Source: Bacteroidota bacterium
GTDB lineage: Bacteria > Bacteroidota > Ignavibacteria > UBA10030
Reading direction: 5' to 3'
Length of the DNA: 42,549 bases
NCBI GenBank assembly: GCA_015661185.1
Contig: JACVXU010000027.1
Span: forward strand, 1-42,549
Below, one piece after another: positions 1-9,439 of this stretch; the stretch's first letter is position 1, and every line of letters begins with the position of its first letter. Below the pieces are notes generated by a model that saw only the letters and a list, made by a program, of their open reading frames with translations, was not told where the DNA came from and made no database searches. Both the position numbers and the translations under genes were made by a program.

Positions 1-70
1 TTTCCTGCGCTGTAGCTGACATGGTGAGGAATACGACCTGGAAGAACAACAGCCGGATGTTTTTGTTCAT
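1..70 (-). CDS. N-terminus of a secreted protein (partial, runs off window)
   Basis: Reverse strand from ATG at 70 reads MNKNIRLLFFQVVFLTMSATAQE, a signal-peptide-like start, with GGAGAG upstream. Not in the ORF track because it is truncated. Confidence 0.6.
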   Translation of the reverse strand, partial: MNKNIRLLFFQVVFLTMSATAQE

Positions 71-146
71 TGCTTGGCTCTCCACCTTATTGGAAGTGAT
101 TACTGTATGTGAAACTCTTAGACATAGACGAAAACCCCACGTCGCG

Positions 147-195
147 GTGTCAGGACTTGTTCATCCGCCATGCTCTTTGGCGGATGTCCTGACAC
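147..195. repeat. Long intergenic palindrome (REP-like)
   Basis: GTGTCAGGAC(ttgttc)ATCCGCCA-tgctctt-TGGCGGATGTCCTGACAC: 10-bp outer arms and 8-bp inner arms, all perfect. Confidence 0.75.
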
Positions 196-332
196 TTTCT
201 GGCAGAAGGGGTGTGTGTTTTGCTTTTGCCGGAGATTGTACAAAAAGTCAAATGCTACGAACGTTGTGACCCGTCTTGCGACAGACAAATTTCACCCGCA
301 AGATCTTCTCAAAGTACATGCGAGACGCGACG

Positions 333-2756
333 CTAGTACACCCTATTGAAGTCAATATCCTCCAGGGGGAGAACCATCATGACCTGACCGTTGTGTCTCA
401 GCCGGAAGAGAAGGTGCTCCATCAAAGGGTCTTGTTGTTTGGTTTCGAGCCCGACAAGCTTGGGGATGAACTGATTGAAATTGATGAACCCGGGACGCGG
501 CAACTGAAGGATATTTATTTCATCGGTGCTTGGAATGCCCGCCCTCTTCTTTGCAATATCGATCGCAATCTCGAGGCCGCCAAGTACATCGACAAGGCCG
601 TTTGCAAGACCGTCGTATCCTGACCAGACGCGCCCCTGGGCGATGGACGCGATGTGGTCTTCACTTCTGTTGCGACCCGTGGCAACGCGCTGAACGAAGT
701 CCTTGTACATCGACCGTATCGTGTATTCCATACGTGAACGTTCTGCCTCATTCATATTCCGGTCCGGCAATCCCAGTCCGACAAAAGGAAGCGTAAAGCC
801 GAAGCCAAGGTCAGCATGGTCACCGGTTTTCACAAGGTCGGTGGACATCCCCAGGGTTTCCTTGATCCCTTTGTTGTACAGCCAGCCGCCAATAACTCCG
901 ATGGAGCCGGTAATCGTCGTCGGTGCCGCAACGATAGTGTCTGCATACATCGAAAGCCAGTATCCTCCTGAGGCAGCAACAGCCCCTTGAGAGACGATAA
1001 TTGGCTTCTTTCCCCTCACTTTTCTCAGAGCTTCAGCGATGTAATCCGAAGCCATCGGGTCACCGCCCGGGGAATCGACTCGAAGGACGATGGCTTTCAC
1101 GTTGCGGTTATTGACAGCAAATTCGACATCGTTTACAAGCCGCCGGGCGGTGATTCCTTCGTCCATTGCACAAGCGCCGAGTGCGTAGAGAACGGCAATC
1201 GTCGGCGGCTCGCTCCAGCGATGATCAGTCGGGCGAACAAACCGCTCAAGAGATGAGGCGCCAACATAGCGCTTTGGTGCTCCCTCAAGTAGTTTAATGA
1301 CTTGCTCCACAGTCTCCCACCGGCCCAGCGTATCGACCAGTCCCTTACCAACAGCATCATGCGGCATGTAAGCAACTTCGCTGTTGATCATCGTGTCGAA
1401 TTGTTCCGATAGAAAACCACGGCTGGCACAGATGTCTGTCTTCGCGAGCTTATAGTTATCATCAACAAGCTGCTGTCTCTGCTCACGATCCGCATCGGAC
1501 ATCTTGTCCCGCGACAAGCTCTCATTCGCAGATTTGTACTTGAAGAATCTCCACTCATCAAATCCGATGCCAATCTTCTCAAGGGTGCCCTTCAGGAATG
1601 TGCGCCCCATGGCGAATCCGTTGAGTTGAATCAACCCCTGCGGGTCCATCACAATCTTGTCGGCAACCGACGCGAAGTGGTACTTGTTCATGTCAGCCTG
1701 GTCGATGAAGATGACAACGCGTTTGCCCGTGCTCTTGAAGTCCTTGAGTTTCTCTCTCACTTCCCAGAGAAGTTCCTTATCCCCAACCATGCCCGACGTG
1801 TTGATGGCAATGCCGGCAACAGACGGGTCGTCTTTCGCCGCGCCGACCGCGTCGAGAAGATCGATGAGCGAATGACCATTGTCGAGGAATTGGAATCGCT
1901 GGTACTTCAGGGGGCCAAGCAAATTGAAGTTGAGGTAGCTGCTCTTGCGAGTCGTGAACAAGGTGCGGTCAAATGCGCCAATCCTCAGGCCGTAGGTATT
2001 GTAGCGGTGGTTCCGATGTGCGTCATAATGGACTTGCGAGGTGATGCCGATTCGACCGAGGCTCAGCTGAATACCGACCGTGAACCCTTTGCTATCGAAG
2101 TAGCGACCGGTAAGGCAAATGCCAGGGAGGATTTCGAATGCGCCGCCGGTGCTCCAATGTCCGTCGGCAAGTGCCTGTCCGGTTTGAAGTGCGTAGTCGC
2201 CGAAGAGAGTAAGCAATTCACTGCCAAAGGGACGGATAGCAACATCAACAGCGGCTTCGTTTGATCCCCCGGTTTGAGTGGAGAGCGTGCCGATAAATCC
2301 AGCCGAGACGAAGCGTGTCGGGCGATACAAGCTTCCTATGGTCACAAGACTCGAACGATTGAAGAGCTTTGTGTAACCATTCGACCAGGCGTACGCTATG
2401 CCCGAACTGAGGGTCCGGTTGCCCATGGAGAGAGAGACTCGATAGTCTGTAACGTAGCGTGCCCCGGCTTTTTCATGAACCAGTCCAAACCCGATTCCCG
2501 GCGCCGCGGCAAAAACTCCCCACCGGTTGAAATCACTCCACTTCCCGTTCTGGTCCGACCAGAGCAACGAGAAATCCGGTTCGCGAAGAAGGGATGTGAG
2601 CGCCGGGTTATCGTACCCGTAAAGTCCAAACTTGAAAGCCCCGGGAGACGCGAGCAGGAAGTCATTCTGTTTAAAGTAGGATGGATATGCTGATTGACCG
2701 ACGACAATGGTCGTGGCAAGAAAGAGGAAAAAGACAAGAGCGAGTGTCAGTCTCAT
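333..2756 (-). CDS. sppA: Signal peptide peptidase SppA, 67K-type double domain, with N-terminal beta-barrel-like extension
   Basis: FKYKSANESLSRDKMS (Lys-dyad region) and GAVAASGGYW (Ser region) match long SppA. Start re-set to ATG 2756 (MRLTLALVFFLFLATTIVVGQ signal peptide) instead of ORF start 3047, which overlaps pdxJ. Confidence 0.9.
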   Translation of the reverse strand: MRLTLALVFFLFLATTIVVGQSAYPSYFKQNDFLLASPGAFKFGLYGYDNPALTSLLREPDFSLLWSDQNGKWSDFNRWGVFAAAPGIGFGLVHEKAGARYVTDYRVSLSMGNRTLSSGIAYAWSNGYTKLFNRSSLVTIGSLYRPTRFVSAGFIGTLSTQTGGSNEAAVDVAIRPFGSELLTLFGDYALQTGQALADGHWSTGGAFEILPGICLTGRYFDSKGFTVGIQLSLGRIGITSQVHYDAHRNHRYNTYGLRIGAFDRTLFTTRKSSYLNFNLLGPLKYQRFQFLDNGHSLIDLLDAVGAAKDDPSVAGIAINTSGMVGDKELLWEVREKLKDFKSTGKRVVIFIDQADMNKYHFASVADKIVMDPQGLIQLNGFAMGRTFLKGTLEKIGIGFDEWRFFKYKSANESLSRDKMSDADREQRQQLVDDNYKLAKTDICASRGFLSEQFDTMINSEVAYMPHDAVGKGLVDTLGRWETVEQVIKLLEGAPKRYVGASSLERFVRPTDHRWSEPPTIAVLYALGACAMDEGITARRLVNDVEFAVNNRNVKAIVLRVDSPGGDPMASDYIAEALRKVRGKKPIIVSQGAVAASGGYWLSMYADTIVAAPTTITGSIGVIGGWLYNKGIKETLGMSTDLVKTGDHADLGFGFTLPFVGLGLPDRNMNEAERSRMEYTIRSMYKDFVQRVATGRNRSEDHIASIAQGRVWSGYDGLANGLVDVLGGLEIAIDIAKKRAGIPSTDEINILQLPRPGFINFNQFIPKLVGLETKQQDPLMEHLLFRLRHNGQVMMVLPLEDIDFNRVY

Positions 2757-2796
2757 GGGTCCTCCGCGAGTATGATCTGGGGGGTGTCGTGCTGTG

Positions 2797-3513
2797 CTAC
2801 TCTTGATGGACGAGTGAGCGCATTTCTTTGACCGCGCACTCCAATCCGACAAACATTGAACGAGCCACAATTGAGTAGCCAATGCTGAGCTCGTCAATAG
2901 CCCGGATCGCGGCGATCGCACCGGCATTTGAATAGTTGAGTCCATGTCCCGCGTGGACACCCAGGCCAAGCGACTTGGCAAGTGCTGCAGCCTGTGCGAC
3001 CTGGGCGAGCAGTTCCTGCTGATGAAGTGAGTTGCGTGCTTCAGCATATTCTCCGGTGTGAATCTCGATCATGTCCGTCTCTATCTCGTGCGCCGCCTCA
3101 ATTTGCTCTCTGATTGGATTCACGAAAAGGCTTACCGCGATCCTGTGCTGGTGGAAGGTTTTGATCACTTCCTTGAGATGGAGCTTGTTGGCCCTGACAT
3201 CGAGCCCGTCTTCCGTTGTCAATTCCCGGCGGCGTTCAGGGACCAGCGTCACAAAATCGGGAACAACTTCCAACGCGACCTGGATTATCTCATCGATTGC
3301 GGCCATCTCAAGGTCGAGTTTGGTTGTGATCGTCTTCCGGAGCTCACGGACGTCGGTATCGCGAATGTGGCGTCGATCCTCGCGGAGATGGCAAACGATG
3401 CCGTGAGCGCCTGCCGCTTCACAAATCCTGGTTGCCTCAACGAGGCTGGGCTCGTGGCCGCCCCGGGCATTGCGGAGAGTGGCAATATGGTCAATATTGA
3501 TGGTCAAACGCAT
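2797..3513 (-). CDS. pdxJ: Pyridoxine 5'-phosphate synthase
   Basis: MRLTINIDHIATLRNARGGHEPS...GAHGIVCHLREDRRHIRD...LGVHAGHGLNYSNAGAIA is typical PdxJ. Start ATG 3513. Confidence 0.95.
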   Translation of the reverse strand: MRLTINIDHIATLRNARGGHEPSLVEATRICEAAGAHGIVCHLREDRRHIRDTDVRELRKTITTKLDLEMAAIDEIIQVALEVVPDFVTLVPERRRELTTEDGLDVRANKLHLKEVIKTFHQHRIAVSLFVNPIREQIEAAHEIETDMIEIHTGEYAEARNSLHQQELLAQVAQAAALAKSLGLGVHAGHGLNYSNAGAIAAIRAIDELSIGYSIVARSMFVGLECAVKEMRSLVHQE

Positions 3514-3704
3514 ATGCGCCTCATATATGAGATCAATTTCCGTTATCAATATACGAAAATTCGCCCTCTTTAGAAATTTTGTCAGATTCGACCAAACCCG
3601 TACCTACCAGGCAGGAGTTGGCTCATGTAAGATCCCTTGCGCAACTTTTCCAGCAAAATCAGCGTAGGTTTAGATAATCTATCCACATTCCCCGAGGCGA
3701 CGTC

Positions 3705-5399
3705 ATGACTCTCTTCTCCAGAATCTCAATGATGCTTCTGTGCACCGTTTTCATGCTGGCGATGGCTGAAGCACAATCTGCAAAGAAAGAAACCGCTGAG
3801 AACGACAAGCATGAAAACCTTGGCCAGCGCATTGGGTCGATTGTCGAGGATGTGATCGATAGACTTGAAAGGGAGTTTTCAGGTCGCAGCGAGCAGCCCC
3901 CTTTGAAGAAGAATGTGTTCAAGCAGGTGCAATCGCAAGAGCCGTCAGGCGATATCGTGACATCCGTCGCGGAAGACAGTAACTTGACATACCAGGGTAA
4001 CACCGTCATCCAGAAGGGTGACACCGTCAACACGAACCTGGTTGTCAAAGGAGGTGACCTGACCGTATACGGGCGTATCAACGGTGATGTGCTCGTCGTT
4101 GGCGGGGATATCTATATAAGAGACGGAGCGTACATCGGCGGAAACATCAAAGTTATCAATGGAGAAGTAAACAAAGATGATGATGCCGTTGTCGTGGGAT
4201 ATATCGACAGGGGTAGCTCGAAGAAGGGAAAAACCTACAGGGAAGAAGAGAAGAACTTCCGCCGTTCTTCGACAAAACTGAATGCGAACTGGGTCAACGA
4301 AACGACAAATCTTGACAACTTCATCTTTCGGTACAATCGGGTTGAAGGTCTTTTCCTCGGCGCCGGATCGGAAAAGCGATACTATTGGGACGATCAGCGA
4401 TCGTACAGCCTGTATGGATCTGTCGGGTACGGATTCAAGTCGCGACACTGGCGTGGCAACCTGGGCCTGAGCAGACAATTCGCGTTTGACGATGGACAAC
4501 TTTTCGAGATTGAGGTAGAAGGACACAGCCTGACCGATACAAAAGACGACTGGCTTATCGGCGTCCACGAAAACACGGCAGCGGCTATCCTCATTCACGA
4601 AGACTATCGCGACTATTTCCGTCGCGATGGATTTGGTGTGAATGTTGGATATGCCACGCAGCGGGACTATCTCACCGGTCAAGTGAAGGCGGGATATCTC
4701 TCCGACGAATACTGGTCGATGGAGAACCAGACAGAGTGGTCAATCTTCGGAGGAAACAAGCGATTTCGTCCGAATCCGGCGATTGACAATGGTCGAATGC
4801 GAAGCATTGTTTCGTCCGCCGGCCTGAGCACAGTGACGACAACAATCTACGGTCCCGAAGGGTGGAGCATGCTGGCGACGGCGGAGGTTGCAGACAAAGA
4901 TTTCGGAGGGGACTTCGCCTTCAACCGATATGTTGTCGATATTCGTCGCTATCAGCCATTGGGTCGGTATGATAACGTGAATATTCGCTTCCGGGTTGGC
5001 ACCTCTGAAGGAGACCTGCCTTTTCAAAAGACGTATGAGATTGGCGGCCTCGGAACGCTTCAGGGGTACCCGTTCAAAGGTGAAATGGGAAACAGGATGC
5101 TCTTGATGAATGCAGAGCTCATCGTCAATGGCGACTTTCTCGGCGATCTCAGTTTCTGGCCAAGCTGGTTGATGCGTGGATTCAATCTCCTCGTGCTGAC
5201 GGATGCCGGCATTGTGCGCAACGTGGACGCCAACGCTTTGTGGACGAGCGGTTTCAGCGACATGAAGGTCTCTGATTTCAGGCACGATGTTGGAGCAGGA
5301 ATTGCATCGCGAAACGGCTCGTTCCGGCTAGCGCTGGTATGGCGCACGGATCGAAGGGATACCGCACACTTCATCTTCCGCTTCTCTCGCCCCTTCTGA
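3705..5399 (+). CDS. Outer-membrane protein: N-terminal polymer-forming (bactofilin-like) segment plus C-terminal surface-antigen/Omp85-like barrel
   Basis: Signal peptide; repetitive TNLVVKGGDLTVYGRINGDVLVVGGDIYIRDGAYIGGNIKVINGEV; C-terminal barrel with GGLGTLQGYPFKGEMGNRMLLMNAELIVN and terminal FRFSRPF. Confidence 0.75.
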   Translation: MTLFSRISMMLLCTVFMLAMAEAQSAKKETAENDKHENLGQRIGSIVEDVIDRLEREFSGRSEQPPLKKNVFKQVQSQEPSGDIVTSVAEDSNLTYQGNTVIQKGDTVNTNLVVKGGDLTVYGRINGDVLVVGGDIYIRDGAYIGGNIKVINGEVNKDDDAVVVGYIDRGSSKKGKTYREEEKNFRRSSTKLNANWVNETTNLDNFIFRYNRVEGLFLGAGSEKRYYWDDQRSYSLYGSVGYGFKSRHWRGNLGLSRQFAFDDGQLFEIEVEGHSLTDTKDDWLIGVHENTAAAILIHEDYRDYFRRDGFGVNVGYATQRDYLTGQVKAGYLSDEYWSMENQTEWSIFGGNKRFRPNPAIDNGRMRSIVSSAGLSTVTTTIYGPEGWSMLATAEVADKDFGGDFAFNRYVVDIRRYQPLGRYDNVNIRFRVGTSEGDLPFQKTYEIGGLGTLQGYPFKGEMGNRMLLMNAELIVNGDFLGDLSFWPSWLMRGFNLLVLTDAGIVRNVDANALWTSGFSDMKVSDFRHDVGAGIASRNGSFRLALVWRTDRRDTAHFIFRFSRPF

Positions 5400-5425
5400 A
5401 GAATGCGGTTTTGTGATTGTTGTTT

Positions 5426-5459
5426 AAAAGGTTGGATGGTGAATCCGACCTTTTTTTTT
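5426..5459 (+). terminator. Rho-independent terminator
   Basis: AAAAGGTTGGAT-ggtga-ATCCGACCTTTTTTTTT: stem with T-tract, 27 bp after the stop of the 3705..5399 gene. Confidence 0.85.
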
Positions 5460-5682
5460 GGTGCGCCCCGCAGGGCGAGTGTTTGCAATCCGCGCTGCCC
5501 TTGGGGATCGGGCCTTTCGGGTCCCGGACGAGTACATTTGGTAAACAGGTGTAATTTTGATGATTTCCACCTATCTTGAAAACGCACCTGCAAACCGTCT
5601 CAATCTACTACGGGAGTCTATTGTTGCTTGACCACCACTCCCGTGTGATCGCCAAACCAAATCAATCCTTCAAGTCGCACTT

Positions 5683-6888
5683 ATGAGCAGTTCTTTCTCG
5701 TCTGCCGAGGGTCAACAACGGTTTGTTGTTGCCAGGGAACTTTTTGAAACTTATGCAACCTATCGAATGACGGAGATTGTCTCACGTCGGTTCACTCAGG
5801 CGGATATGCTCCGTTGGCTGGAGTCATTCAGGTCAATGAATCTCCTTACAACGATTCCCCTGGGGCAATCAGCAGAGGGGCGGACAATTTCTCTGTTGAG
5901 GCTTGGGACAGGCAGTGTCAAAGTTTTTCTCTGGTCCCAGATGCATGGCGATGAGCCGACGGCAACGATGGCGTTACTGGACATGCTCAATTTCTTCGCG
6001 CGCGCGCGGGACCATGTCGTGAGCCGGACGATTCTCGATGCTCTGAGCCTTCTGATTATCCCGATGGTAAATCCAGATGGCGCCGAACGATTTCAACGGC
6101 GCACTGCACAATCCATTGACATGAATCGTGACGCGTTGACGTTGGGGACACCGGAGGCGCACATCCTGAAAGAAACACGGGACACGTACCAGCCTCACTT
6201 CGGATTCAATCTCCACGATCAGGACCCGCGGTACACGGTGGGGAATTCAAAAAATGTCTGCGCCGTCGCCTTGCTTGCCCCCGCCTTTGATGAATCGCGA
6301 AGCGACAATGATATCCGTGTAGCGGCGAAGGAAGTTGCTTCGACATTTGCCTCCGTCTTGCAGGAGTTCATTCCGGGGCATGTCTCTAAGTACGATGAGA
6401 CGTTCGAGCCGCGCGCGTTCGGAGACAATGTCCAGAAATGGGGAACGAGCACAGTCCTGGTAGAATCCGGCGGTTGGCCGGGTGACCGGGAGAAGATGTT
6501 CGTTCGAAAGCTCAACTATGTCGGGCTCCTGACAAGCCTGCATGCGATCGCGACCGGAACGTACCAACAAGCCGACCTCGCCGCGTACGAAGGACTCCCG
6601 TTGAGCACCAAGTACCTCTATGATGTGATTTTGCGGAACGCGCAGTTGAAGGCGAACGACCAGGTATCCGCGGTGAGGGTTGATATTGGAATCAATCTGG
6701 ACGAAGAGTTGAACATGCAAAACGGCCGCGTCGAGCTAGTTGGGAAAATTGTCGACATCGGCGATCTGAGTATCTTTGGTGCATTCCAGGAGGTCGATGT
6801 CCGGGATGCTCTGCTGAGCGGTTCCGAGATCAAGATGGATCAACGGATCACAGCGGAGCGTGTTCAGGCACTGCTCATCAAGCCTTAA
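5683..6888 (+). CDS. M14-family zinc carboxypeptidase-like protein
   Basis: LGQSAEGRTISLLRLGTG...QMHGDEPTATMALLDML (HxxE) ...IPMVNPDGAERFQRRTAQSIDMNRD...FNLHDQ. Confidence 0.85.
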   Translation: MSSSFSSAEGQQRFVVARELFETYATYRMTEIVSRRFTQADMLRWLESFRSMNLLTTIPLGQSAEGRTISLLRLGTGSVKVFLWSQMHGDEPTATMALLDMLNFFARARDHVVSRTILDALSLLIIPMVNPDGAERFQRRTAQSIDMNRDALTLGTPEAHILKETRDTYQPHFGFNLHDQDPRYTVGNSKNVCAVALLAPAFDESRSDNDIRVAAKEVASTFASVLQEFIPGHVSKYDETFEPRAFGDNVQKWGTSTVLVESGGWPGDREKMFVRKLNYVGLLTSLHAIATGTYQQADLAAYEGLPLSTKYLYDVILRNAQLKANDQVSAVRVDIGINLDEELNMQNGRVELVGKIVDIGDLSIFGAFQEVDVRDALLSGSEIKMDQRITAERVQALLIKP

Positions 6889-7118
6889 GTGTTCATGCCT
6901 TATTTGCAGTATTGCACTCGCGGAGGGATTTTGCTATTTTGAGACACGTTCAGTTCCAAATCGTATCGCCCCGTCGGTTCAGGGAAGGTTGTTTGCCGGA
7001 GATCTTCAGGTTCAGAACTCACTGCAATACTCTCTTGTTCGCACTCCAGGTCGCCACTGATTCCCCGCGATCGATGGGTCAATTCATAGTTCGATCCGGG
7101 GTTTAGTCAAGGCGATCC

Positions 7119-7712
7119 ATGACTCCTGTCGTTCAGCCTGTTGTTTCTCGAAGTACGAAGAAGAAGCACACCGAATTTGAGGCAGAAGCCCTGCCTCATA
7201 TGGATGTGCTGTACAATTTCGCTCTCCGGACAACAGGAAACCAAGACGACGCACACGATCTGCTGCAGGAGACCTATCTCAAAGCGTATCGCTTCTGGGA
7301 TAAGTACGAGAAGGGAACGAATATCCGTGCGTGGTTGTTCAGGATCATGAAGAATTCGTATATCAACCGGTACCGGAAAGAGACAAAAGAACCGGATAAG
7401 GTCGATTACGAAGACATCGAGAACTTCTACAATACGATCCGTGCCGAATCAACGGATCCAAACGATCTCCAGAAACAGCTGTACGGCAACCTGCTTGGTG
7501 ATGAGGTCACGAAGGCGTTGCAAGGTCTGCCGGACGATTTCAGAACCGTCGTCATCCTCTGCGATATCGAGGGATTGACGTACGAAGAGATTGCAGAGTT
7601 TGTTGAATGCCCTATCGGAACCGTCCGGTCGCGTCTGCATCGGGGACGAAAGCTGCTGCAGGCCGAGCTTATTGAATATGCAAAACAGCAGGGCATGATT
7701 AAGGATGATTAG
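7119..7712 (+). CDS. ECF-family RNA polymerase sigma factor
   Basis: Region 2 DDAHDLLQETYLKAYRFWDKYEKGTNIRAWLFRIMKNSYINRYRK and region 4 LTYEEIAEFVECPIGTVRSRLHRGRKLLQ. Confidence 0.95.
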   Translation: MTPVVQPVVSRSTKKKHTEFEAEALPHMDVLYNFALRTTGNQDDAHDLLQETYLKAYRFWDKYEKGTNIRAWLFRIMKNSYINRYRKETKEPDKVDYEDIENFYNTIRAESTDPNDLQKQLYGNLLGDEVTKALQGLPDDFRTVVILCDIEGLTYEEIAEFVECPIGTVRSRLHRGRKLLQAELIEYAKQQGMIKDD

Positions 7713-7758
7713 GGAGGATGACAAAGTACATTGTTATCTTGTCTCGTGAGGTGGTATT

Positions 7759-8592
7759 GTGGATTGTAAAGAAGCCCAGCAGTTTGCTGGTGACGCAATT
7801 GACGGGTCGCTTCCCAACGGTCTAGAAGAAGAGTTACAGGCTCATCTCGACAAGTGCAAGCCGTGCCGCGGAGAAGTTGTGCTGGAAAAACTGTCGAAGG
7901 ACATGGTTCGACAGAACGTGAAGCAGATTCCAACCCCCCGCAACATCCGATCTTCTATTCTCAAGTCCCTTCGACTGGAATTCGAACAGCTTGAGCCGGA
8001 TCAAGAATCCTGGCTGGCCAGCTTGTTTCCCCTGCGGGTCGTCACTCCTGCGTTGGCAGCAGGAATTGTGACCACGCTGTTCTTTCTGATGGTCAGTACT
8101 CGGGTGGATCCGTTATATCAAATGACTGCACACTCCTCGTCGAACGATATCATTCATCAATCCTTCGCGAATTTTGCGCTCCTGCAGGCCGGAATAATGC
8201 TGCCCGCAATGGTGACGACCGTTCCTGAGAGCATGGGCGACTTCTTTCGGAAGAGCGATCTCCAGTTTGGCGTTGACATCCCCAAGTTGCGCAACTGCGA
8301 TTGGAGTGGAGGTTCCGCCTCTGAATGCAGTGGGGTGAAAAGGGCACATCTGTTCTTTAAGATAGGAAGCGAGTCGGTGTACGTCTTTGAGGTAAGCGAT
8401 GACGATGCCCTGTACGGGACGCAGATCTCACTGCCCCTCGCTGCAAAAAGAGCTCTGGCACAATCGGGGTGGTATACAGACCCCAGTCACCCGGACTGCA
8501 ACGTAATACTGTGGAAAACAGAGGAGGCCGTGTGTGTTGCGGTTTCGACGATGAAGAAAGAACAACTCCTCGCTTTGCTTCCTACGCGATAA
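7759..8592 (+). CDS. Zinc-binding anti-sigma factor (ZAS-like) with a membrane segment
   Basis: GTG start; HLDKCKPC (Hx3Cx2C) near the N-terminus; hydrophobic VVTPALAAGIVTTLFFLMVS; directly downstream of the ECF sigma gene. Confidence 0.8.
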   Translation: MDCKEAQQFAGDAIDGSLPNGLEEELQAHLDKCKPCRGEVVLEKLSKDMVRQNVKQIPTPRNIRSSILKSLRLEFEQLEPDQESWLASLFPLRVVTPALAAGIVTTLFFLMVSTRVDPLYQMTAHSSSNDIIHQSFANFALLQAGIMLPAMVTTVPESMGDFFRKSDLQFGVDIPKLRNCDWSGGSASECSGVKRAHLFFKIGSESVYVFEVSDDDALYGTQISLPLAAKRALAQSGWYTDPSHPDCNVILWKTEEAVCVAVSTMKKEQLLALLPTR

Positions 8593-8621
8593 GCCTTATC
8601 CCTCAACTTCAACAGCAGTTC

Positions 8622-9323
8622 TTACATGCCATGGTAGAGCCGTTCGGCAAGCGTGCGCGGCAATCCGGCTTTTCGAATCTTCTCCGCCGCAGTGTCAATG
8701 TCGTAGCCGATGCGCACATTCTGGTAAGACCATAACTCGGTATCGAAAATTCCGAAACTGAGGTTCGGATTTCCATCGCGTGGTTGACCTATGCTACCAA
8801 CGTTGACAATGAACCGGCCCGTCTCGGAAACGGTCGCTGCTTTCCCGCGCTCCGAGAAGATGACGGGGATGTGCGAATGGCCGATGAAGCAAATCCTCTC
8901 GGTAAAAGCACGGAACGCTTCGCGGGTGTCGTATTCACTGATGACATAATGCCATTCCTTGGGCTCAAAAGGGGATGCGTGGGAAAGCAGCACATCGCCG
9001 AGGGTTTTGTCCTGTGGAAGATCTTTCAGGAAGGCTTTGTTTTCGTCGAGGAGGATGCCGAATGTCCAGATTGCGGAAAGTTGGGCGTTCAGCGTGAACT
9101 GATTCGCAAAAGAGAGATCGAGGGCAGCAGCATCGTGATTGCCGAGCAGGATTGTCGAACAACGTGATCGCACAAGACTGAGGCACTCATTTGGGTTTGC
9201 GCCATACCCGACTATGTCGCCGAGGCACACGATCGTATCGACGTGCTCGGCATCAATGGCAGCGAAGGCGCTGGTGAGCGCTTCAAGGTTGGAGTGAATG
9301 TCGGAAATGATTGCAATTCGCAC
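8622..9323 (-). CDS. Calcineurin-like metallophosphoesterase (YfcE/MJ0936-like)
   Basis: Probable GTG start at 9323: VRIAIISDIHSNLEAL...CLGDIVGYGANPNEC...LLGNHDAA...FIGHSHIPVIF...INVGSIGQPRDGNP (read as NVGSIGQPRDGNP). Confidence 0.9.
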   Translation of the reverse strand: MRIAIISDIHSNLEALTSAFAAIDAEHVDTIVCLGDIVGYGANPNECLSLVRSRCSTILLGNHDAAALDLSFANQFTLNAQLSAIWTFGILLDENKAFLKDLPQDKTLGDVLLSHASPFEPKEWHYVISEYDTREAFRAFTERICFIGHSHIPVIFSERGKAATVSETGRFIVNVGSIGQPRDGNPNLSFGIFDTELWSYQNVRIGYDIDTAAEKIRKAGLPRTLAERLYHGM

Positions 9324-9439
9324 GCTGAGTTTCGCAATTATGGATGCGGCTTCGCTATTGTAGTGTCTGATTCCCGTCTGCCAAAAGGTAGGCAAAAGTC
9401 ACTCGAAATCCCAATGGTCTCTCCTTACAACGTGTTCCG

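Noticed and set aside
21-269. 82-aa plus-strand ORF at the left edge
   Set aside because: Opposes a signal-peptide-bearing minus-strand start and runs through the 147-195 palindrome; no motif.
1626-2264. 212-aa plus-strand ORF inside sppA
   Set aside because: Antisense to sppA codons, no family resemblance and no RBS context.
2757-3047. N-terminal extension of the sppA ORF to 3047
   Set aside because: It overlaps the pdxJ 3' end by about 250 nt, while a good signal peptide begins at ATG 2756.
5610-5644. ACGGGAGT/ACTCCCGT hairpin upstream of the M14 gene
   Set aside because: 8-bp stem with a 19-nt loop; too weak to call a regulatory element alone.
6907-7031. AGTATTGCA / TGCAATACT inverted repeat around the gap before the sigma factor
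   Set aside because: Only 9 bp and separated by over 100 nt; plausible by chance without copy-number evidence.
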